A DNA stretch of 42,148 nt from Bacteroidia bacterium. GTDB lineage: Bacteria > Bacteroidota > Bacteroidia > SXHM01. Numbering within the stretch: the stretch's first letter is position 1; every line of letters begins with the position of its first letter. Where the stretch lies: the NCBI GenBank assembly GCA_020054035.1, contig JAGVLY010000011.1:1-42148 (forward strand). The letters are read 5' to 3'. The notes under the pieces were generated by a model. It worked only from the letters and a program-made list of their open reading frames with translations. It was not told the DNA's origin and did no database searches. A program made the translations under genes and the position numbers. Below are positions 23,538 through 31,056 of this stretch, piece by piece.

Positions 23538-23580
23538 ACTTCTATACATCAACAATTAACCACTCTAAAATAAAAACACC

Positions 23581-24285
23581 ATGGCAGACCCAACATTACC
23601 AACCAACCCTACAACACCTACAACTCCAAAACCCGAAACCGCTAAAACCGGCACCGTGCCCCGCAGCGATGTTGATTTGGGCAATGTAGCAGCCGATGTA
23701 AGCAACAAATGGAATAGCACACCCGGCATTATACTGCTGTGGACAGGCCCGCCCATTTTTGCTGTTAAAGTAACCCAATACAACACTACACTGGGCGAGC
23801 GCAAAAGCACAGGAGGCGGACGCAAATCCATTACCGCGCAACTGAAGATTGGCGACAAAGAAATAGATACCCGCACCGAAAATGTAAAAGGATACTTAGA
23901 AGAAAAATACGGCAAAGCCCTTGCCCCCTCTTACTACCCCGCTTTTGGAATAGTAAAAGAAGGCGACCGCTACAAGTTACCCTTAGACCGCAACAACCGC
24001 CTGCAGGCACTTGACCTGATGGTAGCCGCCATAACTAACGAAGGCTTTGCCGGCAATACATACGGTGATATCTACTGGCAAAACATACGTACCCAATACA
24101 ACGCCCTGCTTACCCAAGCCGAAACAACAGACAGCACCGTATCGGGCAAAGTAGGAACCAAAAACCAACTGAAAAAAGAAATTAAAAAAGTGTTGAACGC
24201 TTTGGTATTAACCATAAAAGCCAACTACCCCGATACCTGGAAAACTGAATTAAGGGTTTGGGGATTTCAGAAGGAGAAGTATTAA
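23581..24285 (+). CDS. Hypothetical protein with Pro/Thr-rich N-terminus
   Basis: A 234-residue protein that I do not recognise. The first ~28 residues are Pro/Thr-rich and low in complexity. The rest is mixed alpha/beta, charged and soluble-looking, with no signal peptide or membrane helix. A C-terminal segment ending TELRVWGFQKEKY seems compact and possibly conserved, which is a guess from its look. The ATG at 23581 is the first residue of a clean frame, and a purine-rich AAAATAAAAACACC precedes it. The long leader with 43-bp repeats and a G15 run suggests regulation at RNA level. Alternative: a Bacteroidota-specific structural protein. No function is claimed. Confidence 0.65.
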   Translation: MADPTLPTNPTTPTTPKPETAKTGTVPRSDVDLGNVAADVSNKWNSTPGIILLWTGPPIFAVKVTQYNTTLGERKSTGGGRKSITAQLKIGDKEIDTRTENVKGYLEEKYGKALAPSYYPAFGIVKEGDRYKLPLDRNNRLQALDLMVAAITNEGFAGNTYGDIYWQNIRTQYNALLTQAETTDSTVSGKVGTKNQLKKEIKKVLNALVLTIKANYPDTWKTELRVWGFQKEKY

Positions 24286-24289
24286 AATC

Positions 24290-24314
24290 TGTCACCCTGA
24301 GCGTAGTCGAAGGG
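24290..24314. repeat. Dispersed 25-bp palindromic repeat, copy 2
   Basis: Identical over 25 bp to 5954-5978. It lies 4 bp after the stop of the 23581 gene and 21 bp before the next ATG. Confidence 0.85.
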
Positions 24315-24335
24315 TATAAATAAAACAAACTCCAA

Positions 24336-25250
24336 ATGAACAATAACGAAAAACAAGCGCCAAAAATACCTACCCCCGAAGAACTGCAAGCCATGATGGT
24401 TGTGCCTGCTTTTTTGGTTACACTGGGAGTGTTTGTTTTGCATGTGCTTATTTATGGGTTGCCTGCTTTAGCTGTTGTATTGCCATTTATGTATAGCCCT
24501 GCTTTATGGTTTACCCTTGTTTGGGTAGTTTGCGCACCTGTTGTTTATGCCTTTTTATATGGGGTTGTAGCGGGTGTGTTAAGTCGCCTCTTTCAGGCGG
24601 GTATTATAAAAGGAGTATTTCCCCGTGACACTCGCTTTCCCGTTTATGCGTTGCGTAGGTTGTATGGCACTTGCTGGACAGCGGTGTATTATTTTCATCC
24701 TATTTATAATATTATTCTGAGCACCCCGGTATTTAAAGCTATCGTATTCCGGCTTTTTGGTTACAAAGGAAGTTTGAATGCTAACATTCCACCTGATGCA
24801 TGGATAAGAGATTTGCCGTTATTAAGGATTGAAGAAGGTGCATACGTAGGTAATAAAGTAACATTAGGTACTAATGTTTGCTTGCTTGGCGGAAATATTA
24901 TAATAGGTAATGTTACATTAAAGAAGGGTGCAATGGTTGGGCACCGAACTAATATTGCAATAGGAGTAACGATAGGTGAAAGAAGCGAACTAGGTGTTGC
25001 CTGCATTGTAGGATTTCATGCAAAAATCGGAAACGATACCCACATAGGTTCATCAAGCGGTATAAGTCACGGGGCAAAAATCGGGAACAATGTATATATA
25101 GATGTGAGGAGTTTTATTGGCACAAAGGCGGTAATAGGCGATAACCTTACGCTTCCCTCAGACATTAGTATTCCCGATGGTGCAGTAGTGAATACTATGG
25201 AAGATGTAATGAAGTACACTAAATATAAAGAGGTTAAAGCAACTATATAA
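24336..25250 (+). CDS. Membrane-anchored left-handed beta-helix (hexapeptide-repeat) protein
   Basis: A 304-residue protein. Residues ~1-150 have two or three hydrophobic segments, and from about 150 to 300 there is a left-handed beta-helix of hexapeptide turns ([LIV]-G-x-x-x-x): GAYVGNKVTLGTNVCLLGG, IIIGNVTLKKGAMVGHRT, GVTIGERSELG and so on. Members of the family are acyltransferases or structural proteins; similar membrane plus hexapeptide domains occur at the C-terminus of Pls-type peptide synthetases. The GHRTNIAIG turn has a histidine that could be catalytic. Its start is 21 bp after a repeat, and the desaturase gene follows by 1 bp, so lipid or fatty-acyl modification is inferred. Confidence 0.8.
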   Translation: MNNNEKQAPKIPTPEELQAMMVVPAFLVTLGVFVLHVLIYGLPALAVVLPFMYSPALWFTLVWVVCAPVVYAFLYGVVAGVLSRLFQAGIIKGVFPRDTRFPVYALRRLYGTCWTAVYYFHPIYNIILSTPVFKAIVFRLFGYKGSLNANIPPDAWIRDLPLLRIEEGAYVGNKVTLGTNVCLLGGNIIIGNVTLKKGAMVGHRTNIAIGVTIGERSELGVACIVGFHAKIGNDTHIGSSSGISHGAKIGNNVYIDVRSFIGTKAVIGDNLTLPSDISIPDGAVVNTMEDVMKYTKYKEVKATI

Positions 25251-25251
25251 A

Positions 25252-26256
25252 ATGATAGCACCAAAACCTGAAAACATTGGCTTCTATGCTAAAGAGGTAA
25301 AGTCTGTAATACCAAAAGAAGCATTTAAGCCAGCCAGCTACAAACTGGTTATCATGTTTCTTTACCTAGCCATAGCTATTGGGTGTTTCTATTACATAAG
25401 AATCACGCCAAGCTGGGGATTGATATTATTACTCAGTTCAATTGCAGGAGTATTGTTCTCAGGGCTATTTATGTTTTGTCATGAGTTTTCACATGGCACG
25501 ATTGTCAAAAAAAAGATTGCCAGAAATATTCTTCAAATTTTCTTTTGGTCATTTAATTATATGCCTGCAACCATGTGGCGAAGAATACATCATCAAACAC
25601 ATCATTTAAATGCAAATAATTACAAAGATCCTGATCGCAGGCCTTTTAAATCTGAGAAAAGTTTTGTAAACAAGATACTTAACACTTTAACTTATCCGAA
25701 TAAAGTATTGAAATTTTCTTTTACTGTTGGCTTTGCTATGCCGGTTTATACCTGGAAGCATATTGCTTCTGTTTATTATCCTGAAGGTAAAAAGCCCTCA
25801 ACAGTTTTATATAAACCAGATTATTCAAATAAGGAAAAAAGAAATATAGCGTTGGAAGTTTTCTTTATTATTTTGATTCAAATCGCCATTGCATTGATTA
25901 TTGCATCACCGATAAAATATTTGATTACTACATTAATTTCATGGTATGTTTCTTCTTTATTTACGGTTTTAGTAATTATGACTCAGCATTACCTGAGACC
26001 AAATTATTCTGAAGGTTCCGATCCTTTGATGACAACCACAACTACTGAGGTACCAAAACTTATGGACCTGCTTATGGATTATCATTCTTATCATGTCGAA
26101 CATCACATAATACCGGCAATTAACTTTGATTATTATCCAATTGTAGCAAGGGAGCTCAAAAAAAAAATTCCTGATAAATATCACTCCTTACCTTTTCTTA
26201 CCGCGGTTAAACAGGCATTTGATTACGAAACATTTGTTGATGATCCGCTTGAATAA
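25252..26256 (+). CDS. Membrane fatty acid desaturase / hydroxylase family protein
   Basis: A 334-residue di-iron integral-membrane oxygenase. The histidine boxes are present: HEFSH, HHQTHH and a late HVEHH (SYHVEHHIIPAIN), which together bind the two irons. Four to six membrane segments surround them. Members insert double bonds or hydroxyl groups into acyl chains. The substrate is unknown. The gene follows the hexapeptide-repeat protein by 1 bp, so the two probably act on the same lipid. Neither a cytochrome b5 domain nor a ferredoxin is fused. Confidence 0.9.
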   Translation: MIAPKPENIGFYAKEVKSVIPKEAFKPASYKLVIMFLYLAIAIGCFYYIRITPSWGLILLLSSIAGVLFSGLFMFCHEFSHGTIVKKKIARNILQIFFWSFNYMPATMWRRIHHQTHHLNANNYKDPDRRPFKSEKSFVNKILNTLTYPNKVLKFSFTVGFAMPVYTWKHIASVYYPEGKKPSTVLYKPDYSNKEKRNIALEVFFIILIQIAIALIIASPIKYLITTLISWYVSSLFTVLVIMTQHYLRPNYSEGSDPLMTTTTTEVPKLMDLLMDYHSYHVEHHIIPAINFDYYPIVARELKKKIPDKYHSLPFLTAVKQAFDYETFVDDPLE

Positions 26257-26291
26257 GTTTATGCCTCAACTAAAGACACCTGATAACAATT

Positions 26292-26495
26292 ATGAATCTA
26301 ACTTTAATAGACAATCAATCACTAACCAACACCGTAGCTTCCGGTGCAACAGACTGGGTAGTAGTTTGGCACTACACTATAATAGTGTTGGTTATGCTGG
26401 GCTGCGCCATAGTATCGTGGGCAACAGTACAATTATTGTTTAGCCCAAAATGGAGAGGGCGTTTTGTGAGGGTGCTTGGGTTGGGTAAGAAGTAG
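26292..26495 (+). CDS. Small one-helix membrane protein
   Basis: A 67-residue open frame starting 35 bp after the desaturase stop. It has one long hydrophobic segment (YTIIVLVMLGCAIVSWATVQLLF) and a basic C-terminus (KWRGRFVRVLGLGKK), a topology common for small membrane subunits. No homologue is recalled. The length and the TM composition argue for a real gene, but a chance ORF cannot be ruled out. If real, it belongs to the hexapeptide/desaturase operon. Confidence 0.45.
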   Translation: MNLTLIDNQSLTNTVASGATDWVVVWHYTIIVLVMLGCAIVSWATVQLLFSPKWRGRFVRVLGLGKK

Positions 26496-26497
26496 GG

Positions 26498-26551
26498 TTA
26501 TAGCGGAGCTACGTTGTTAAACCAGGGCTGTGCTTTTTCTAATTGTGTAGT
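26498..26551 (-). repeat. Amidase-tail repeat C (degenerate)
   Basis: On the minus strand it encodes QLEKAQPWFNNVAPL and a stop, closely matching the C-terminus of the 27986 amidase (QLEKAQPWFDNVAVI). It starts directly beyond the TGA of the PIN toxin gene, and in this copy the tail is in frame with that stop. The TTTG/TAnnTTTG promoter seen in the other two copies is absent. Confidence 0.85.
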
Positions 26552-27028
26552 TCACTCACCCGCCTGCAGCAAAACATTTTTATACAGTTTCTCCGAAATC
26601 CAGAAGTCACTTTTTGCTATTAAAGCATCTATAAGTATTTTCACTTCTGTTATCAGCCCTTTTTCTTTTGCAACTAAAAGCAAACCAATTACACCAATTA
26701 TTCTCACACCCTCATTCATAGCAACTTTACGCCCGGCAGTTTCATCTATCAATAAAAAATCTGCATGAAGTTGTTTGGCTAAAACAATCGCCTCTGCTTC
26801 GCCTTTGTCTAAATCAGCATTCAAAATAACAGTATCTGAAACCGTTTTTTCAATAAGCCAATTACAACTTTTGTAAATAATTAGTTCTTCTTCTGTAAAA
26901 CGTGCAAGGCTCAACTCCTCCCTAACAGCCGAAGGAATTACCACTTCGTGAAACAGTGTTGGCAATAATTGAATTTGATTAATACGGATAAGTGCAATAA
27001 CAGGCGAAGTATCGCTTACAACAATCAT
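26552..27028 (-). CDS. PIN-domain toxin, DUF3368 family
   Basis: A 158-residue PIN-fold nuclease. Acidic residues that could form the metal site are Asp6 (VVSDTSPV), Glu38 (AVREELS), Glu77/Glu79 (DKGEAEAI) and Asp90/Asp95 (ADFLLIDE). It follows the UPF0175 gene with a 4-bp overlap, the usual arrangement of DUF3368-UPF0175 toxin-antitoxin pairs. It is likely an RNase toxin, and its RNA target is unknown. Its last codons touch amidase-tail repeat C. Confidence 0.88.
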   Translation of the reverse strand: MIVVSDTSPVIALIRINQIQLLPTLFHEVVIPSAVREELSLARFTEEELIIYKSCNWLIEKTVSDTVILNADLDKGEAEAIVLAKQLHADFLLIDETAGRKVAMNEGVRIIGVIGLLLVAKEKGLITEVKILIDALIAKSDFWISEKLYKNVLLQAGE

Positions 27029-27258
27029 TTAAGATGCTTCAGATTTTCTATATCTGTATTTAAATCATCAACATCATACTGCAAAGGAATTTTTCGTTTC
27101 CAAAGCTCGTGCTGAAAATCATCACGACTTAATCCTGCGATGCGGGCGCATCTGGGTAATGAAACATTTGCTTTACCATAAAGTGTGCAGGCAAGTTCCA
27201 ATAAAAATTTATCAGCGTTTTTCTCTGTTACAACCGAATCCGGGATTTCAATTTTCAT
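27025..27258 (-). CDS. UPF0175 antitoxin
   Basis: A 77-residue antitoxin of the UPF0175 family, usually a small helix-turn-helix-type DNA-binding protein. Typical segments are FLLELACTLYGKANVSLPRCARIAGLSRDDF and a C-terminal acidic helix DVDDLNTDIENLKHL (here given as two parts). I take the ATG at 27258 (MKIEIPDSVV); the TTG at 27279 would lie inside the -7 promoter element. The overlap with the toxin gene is 4 bp. It is expected to repress its own operon. Confidence 0.87.
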   Translation of the reverse strand: MKIEIPDSVVTEKNADKFLLELACTLYGKANVSLPRCARIAGLSRDDFQHELWKRKIPLQYDVDDLNTDIENLKHLK

Positions 27259-27276
27259 AACACAAAGATAAGTAAA

Positions 27277-27305
27277 CAAATTTAAAGCTCCGCCACCTTA
27301 CCAAA
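27277..27305 (-). promoter_or_regulatory. Candidate promoter of the UPF0175/PIN operon, inside the amidase tail
   Basis: On the minus strand TTTG is at 27305-27302 and TAAATTTG at 27284-27277, with a 17-bp spacer. The TTTG is the coding sequence for the conserved Trp-Phe of the tail, and the -7 TA overlaps the tail's stop codon. The same layout with the same spacing is found at 27981-28009. Confidence 0.7.
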
Positions 27306-27337
27306 CCACGGCAGCGCTTTTTCTAACTGCACAGCCA
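27282..27337 (-). repeat. Amidase-tail repeat B
   Basis: On the minus strand it encodes LAVQLEKALPWFGKVAEL and a TAA. About 40 of 47 bases match the real amidase 3' end at 27991-28037, and the similarity goes on about 20 bp past the stop codon. It begins directly after the stop of the second PIN toxin gene. Confidence 0.9.
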
Positions 27338-27339
27338 AT

Positions 27340-27711
27340 TTATTTAGCCAGTTTAAGTCCTTTAATAAACTTAAAATCTTTAGTGTTAAAGGTAAGCAGC
27401 TTGGCATTGTGTTCAATGCAGGTGGCTGCTATAAGGGCATCGGGCATTTGCAACCTGCGTTGGGGTGTGTTATATAAATCAACCAATTGTATTGCCTTTT
27501 CTCCTGTATACTTGCTAAGTGGTATAACAGAAAAAATATCAGTAACCATTTCAACAGCTCTTTTCTTTTTTTTATCAGTAGCACCCACTTTAAGCTCAAT
27601 CAAACTAATAACCGATATACCCAATTGTTTTTGGTATTTCATCAAAAGAGTATCAGCTATTTCATTACCTCTTATTGATGCAATAAAAATATTGGTATCG
27701 GCTATTACCAT
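27340..27711 (-). CDS. vapC: PIN-domain toxin, VapC family
   Basis: A 123-residue VapC-type PIN nuclease. The four acidic metal-binding residues are Asp5 (VIADTNIF), Glu39 (SLIELKVG), Asp91 (MPDALIAAT) and Asp112 (FNTKDFKF). It is preceded by its antitoxin gene with a 7-bp overlap. VapC toxins cut tRNA or rRNA at specific positions, and the target is unknown here. The gene ends right at amidase-tail repeat B. It is not closely related to the 26552 toxin, so two different TA pairs use the same flanking sequence. Confidence 0.9.
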   Translation of the reverse strand: MVIADTNIFIASIRGNEIADTLLMKYQKQLGISVISLIELKVGATDKKKKRAVEMVTDIFSVIPLSKYTGEKAIQLVDLYNTPQRRLQMPDALIAATCIEHNAKLLTFNTKDFKFIKGLKLAK

Positions 27712-27941
27712 CCGGCAGTTCGTTTGGCAATGCCACCATACCTTAGTTCTTCAGCATCAATATCCCAATCAGGACACATCCCAAAAAAGGGCAGGTGTTT
27801 TTCTTTCTGCGCTTTAGTTACCTTTTTTTTCTTTCTTCCGCTACTTGCTTTTTCGGGCAGAGCAATATCCATTTCTTTCAAAAAAGCCAACAAGGTTTTT
27901 TCCTTTTTTTCGTCAACCGAAATAGTATAACTAACTAACAT
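27705..27941 (-). CDS. Antitoxin partner of the VapC toxin
   Basis: A 78-residue small protein that overlaps the PIN toxin gene by 7 bp. It has an N-terminal VSYTISVDEKKEKTLLAFL helix, a basic SGRKKKKVTKAQ middle and a C-terminal FFGMCPDWDIDAEELRYG motif, the last of which resembles the toxin-binding tail of several Bacteroidota antitoxins. The DNA-binding fold is not identified. Its ATG lies 44 bp past the amidase stop codon and is expected to be driven by the promoter at 27981-28009. Confidence 0.8.
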   Translation of the reverse strand: MLVSYTISVDEKKEKTLLAFLKEMDIALPEKASSGRKKKKVTKAQKEKHLPFFGMCPDWDIDAEELRYGGIAKRTAGW

Positions 27942-27980
27942 TTTTAATCTTATTATTTAACAACTGCAAATATAAATAAA

Positions 27981-28009
27981 CAAAATTATATCACCGCCAC
28001 GTTATCAAA
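27981..28009 (-). promoter_or_regulatory. Candidate promoter of the VapC operon, inside the amidase 3' end
   Basis: On the minus strand TTTG is at 28009-28006 and TAATTTTG at 27988-27981, with a 17-bp spacer. The -7 box overlaps the amidase stop codon. The -33 box is the codons for its conserved Trp-Phe. Confidence 0.7.
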
Positions 28010-29479
28010 CCACGGCTGCGCTTTTTCTAACTGTGCGGCTACCTGAAATAAAGTTGCTTCATCATTCATAGGTGCGGTAAACATAACGCCTATAGGCAGG
28101 TTATCGCTGCTCCAGTGCAGAGGCACACTCATAGAAGGTTGCCCGGTAATGTTTGCCAAAGCAGGGTAGGGCATCCATGCAAACGTTTTGTTGGCTACTT
28201 TTTCAATCATACCGGTGTAGCGCACCATAGAAGAAAGACCTAATACATTTAAAGTTTTTAAAGCGGCATCTTCAAACGCGCTGTTGTTCATGCTGCCTAT
28301 TTTAAAAGGTTTGCGCCCAACAGTGGGTGTAAGTAGTAAATCATACTTGGCATGGTAAGCCGCCATTTCACGGTCTAACTGGTTCCACTTCTGGCGTGCC
28401 AGTGCAAAATAGTTTGCACTGAATGATTTACCTAATTGGTATATCAGCTAGGTGTTGGGCTCCAGTTCATCGCGCTGCGGTTTTCTGCCGCGCTGTTCGC
28501 CAATCAGTTCAAAGGTGGCGCTGGCTTCGCCTAATACCAAGGTATAAAGCAATTCAGAATTTACTTTGTTGGTAAAGGGCAATTCCACTTCATCAACCGT
28601 ATGTCCTGCGCTGCGCAGCAGCGCAACTGTTTTTTCAATGGCTTTTATATTTTCTTCGTCAATGGGAGCGTTCAGTCCTTTTGGCATCTGGTAGCTGTAA
28701 CCTATTTTCAGTTTGCGGGGGGCTTGTTTTATTTCTTCGCTGTAGGGTTTTTCGGGCGGGGCAATGGTATAAGGGTCGCCTTTCAGCTCACCCTGCACCG
28801 CATCAATATAGGCAGCGGCATCGCGCACACTGCGTGATACAATGCCAGAAGAGATAGCACCACTCCACATCTCACCCCATATAGGTCCGTTGGTAATTCT
28901 GCCACGCGATGGCTTTATTCCAAACAGACCGTTGCAGCTTGCCGGTATGCGTATAGAGCCTCCGCCATCACTTGCCCATGCCATAGGCACAATACCTGCG
29001 GCTACACTTGCGCCTGCTCCTCCACTGCTGCCGCCTGTTGTATGGTTAGTATTCCAGGGATTACGGCATACGCCTAACAACTTGCCCTCAACAAAAGGAG
29101 TAAGTCCAAACTCTGATGTATTGCTCTTACCAAAAATAACAGCACCTGCCTTTTGTATGCGCAACACCACTTCTGATGTTTCGGTTGAAATATAATCTTT
29201 CAGTATTCGAGAACCTTCGGTAAAACGTGTGCCTTTCAATTGTACATCCACATCCTTCAACAAAAAAGGAACACCTGCAAAGGGGGCGTTGGTGTCAATG
29301 TTTTTCAGTTGTTGCTTTCCTTCTTCATACAGCTTTGTTACCACCGCATTTATTTTCGGGTTCACTTCCTCCGTGCGTTTAATGGCAATCTCAAGAAGTT
29401 CAGAAGGCGTTACTTCTTTTTTCTTTATCAGTTCTGCCAGTGCAACTGCATCTTGTTTGCGGTATTCTTCAAAATTCAT
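27986..29479 (-). pseudogene. Amidase-signature family gene with an in-frame amber codon
   Basis: The frame is open through 497 codons except for one TAG at 28450-28448 (codon 344). The frames on both sides are in register, and translating TAG as Trp would give ...ELEPNT-W-LIYQLGKSF, which fits the family's typical EP.TW pattern. The Ser-cis-Ser-Lys triad of the amidase signature is intact: Lys in FLLKDVDV, the glycine/serine loop GGSSGGAGAS and DGGGSIRIPASCNG. Substrates of the family include acid amides, aminohexanoate cyclic dimers and aryl amides. Truncation at 343 residues would remove the C-terminal ~150 residues, so the gene is a pseudogene unless the codon is read through or is a sequence error. 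The 3' end is copied twice downstream. Confidence 0.85.
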
Positions 29480-29613
29480 AGTAGTAGTATTAAAGCACCA
29501 AAATACAAAATGCTAAGCATCAAGCACCAAAAAACAAATCACAAACAAATTCCCAATCTGAAATACAAAATTTCAAACTACTGAATTGTTATTTGTCTTT
29601 TGCTTTTTGTAAT
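29480..29613. other. AT-rich intergenic spacer between mgtE and the amidase
   Basis: The stretch holds loose direct repeats of the type CAAATCACAAACAAATT and AAGCACCAAAATAC, a common intergenic type in Bacteroidota. No gene or hairpin was recognised. Confidence 0.45.
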
Positions 29614-30969
29614 TTAAAACAAGCCGTACATCAGCCTGCCTATCATAAAATAAATGAACAGCCCGATGATGTCGTTAGAGGTAGTGATAAAAGGACCCGT
29701 GGCAAGTGCAGGGTCAATATTAAAGCGGTTAAGCGCCAGCGGAACAAACGAACCGAAGATAGCAGCAAACACAATTACCGAAAGCAGCGCAACGCTAACG
29801 GTAACACTCAACGCTAGGTAATCATTAAAGATAAGATTATAGGCCAGCAACAAAACTGCGCAGATTAAACCGTTGAGCAAACCAACGAGTAATTCGCGCA
29901 GCAACTTTGGAATCATATCGCCCTTGCTGATGGTTTGATTGGCAAGACCCTGCACAACAAGCGCAGAACTTTGTACACCCACATTGCCGCCCATGGCGGC
30001 AATCAGCGGCATAAAAAAAGCCATCTCAGGATGTATCTGTATCTGTGGCTCATAAGCAGTTAATACACGTGAACCAACTACACCGCCTGCCAGAGCTACA
30101 ATCAGCCAGGGAAGGCGTGCACGAGTGCTAAGCCACAGCCCGTCATCGGCCTCAATGTTTTCCGAGATACCACTCATTAACTGGTAATCCTCGGTGGCTT
30201 CTTCACGCACCACATCCATTACGTCATCCACGGTAATTCTACCTAACAACTTGCCGGTAATATCTACTACGGGTATTACAACCAAGTCATATTTCTCAAA
30301 CAGCGCGGCTACATCTTCACTTTTTGCATGGGCCTCAATAGATATTACATCTTTAAAATAAATCTTTTCTATTTTTTCTTCGGGCGGTGAGATCAATAGT
30401 CGTTTCAGCGAAAGAATTCCGTGCAGCTTTTCATCATCATCTGTCACGTAAACAGTATAAATGCTGCCCACTTCTTCGGCCTGCTTTTTCATTTCAACAA
30501 TGCTTTGCTGCACCGTCCAGTTCAGGTTAGCGGTTACCAGCTCGGTAGCCATCAAACCACCTGCCGTGTCTTCATCATAGCGCAACAGGTCAACGATGTC
30601 GCTGGCCTGCTCAGCATCATCCATCTGCTCCAGTACTTCCCTTTTCATTTCGTCAGGAAGTTCAGCGATCAGGTCGGCAGCATCGTCCGAATCAAGGTTG
30701 TCAGCATGTTTTGCAATTTCTTCTGATGTAAGGGAGTTGATGAATTTCTCCCTCACCTCATCATCCATCTCCATCAGCACATCGGCTGCTTTTTCTCCGT
30801 CTAAAAGATTGTAAACATATTGCGCATCGTGGGTCCACGATTCTTTGATCAGTTCCGCAATATCAGCCGGGTGAAGCGGTTCCAGCATATTAACCACATC
30901 CTCGTGCCGATGATGCTTGATGGCATCATGCACTTCAAAAACAAATGAGGGGGTTACTTCAAACTTCAT
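29614..30969 (-). CDS. mgtE: Magnesium transporter MgtE
   Basis: A 451-residue Mg2+ channel. The N domain (about 1-130), two CBS domains (about 135-260, with GGLMATELVTANLNWTV and LLGRITVDDVMDVV) and the plug helix precede five transmembrane helices (290-451). The pore segment PLIAAMGGNVGVQSS and the selectivity-filter Asp in ITTSNDIIGLFIYF match the family. In known MgtE proteins the N and CBS domains close the pore at high Mg2+. The ATG at 30969 is the natural start. It lies downstream of a repeat region that separates it from rsmA. Confidence 0.95.
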   Translation of the reverse strand: MKFEVTPSFVFEVHDAIKHHRHEDVVNMLEPLHPADIAELIKESWTHDAQYVYNLLDGEKAADVLMEMDDEVREKFINSLTSEEIAKHADNLDSDDAADLIAELPDEMKREVLEQMDDAEQASDIVDLLRYDEDTAGGLMATELVTANLNWTVQQSIVEMKKQAEEVGSIYTVYVTDDDEKLHGILSLKRLLISPPEEKIEKIYFKDVISIEAHAKSEDVAALFEKYDLVVIPVVDITGKLLGRITVDDVMDVVREEATEDYQLMSGISENIEADDGLWLSTRARLPWLIVALAGGVVGSRVLTAYEPQIQIHPEMAFFMPLIAAMGGNVGVQSSALVVQGLANQTISKGDMIPKLLRELLVGLLNGLICAVLLLAYNLIFNDYLALSVTVSVALLSVIVFAAIFGSFVPLALNRFNIDPALATGPFITTSNDIIGLFIYFMIGRLMYGLF

Positions 30970-30983
30970 GATGCACTATTAAC

Positions 30984-31056
30984 CGTCATTGCGAGGGAGG
31001 AACGACCGAAACAATCTTTCAATAAATGAGATTGCTTCGCTTCGCTCGCAATGACG
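30984..31056. repeat. Palindromic 'CGTCATTGCGAG' repeat
   Basis: Inverted ends CGTCATTGCGAG (30984) and CTCGCAATGACG (ending 31056), with a smaller internal hairpin. The right end is directly next to the rsmA stop codon (31057-31059). A common dispersed intergenic element; it may also terminate rsmA transcription. Confidence 0.85.

Noticed and set aside
23137-23559. A 140-codon open frame across the G15 run and the 43-bp repeats
   Set aside because: The repeat period (43) shifts frame at every unit, the product is low in complexity with a poly-Gly tract, and it starts within the -7 promoter element. I treat the region as an RNA leader.
26219-26443. A 74-codon open frame overlapping the desaturase end
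   Set aside because: It overlaps two better candidates (desaturase 3' end and the small membrane protein) and shows no motif.
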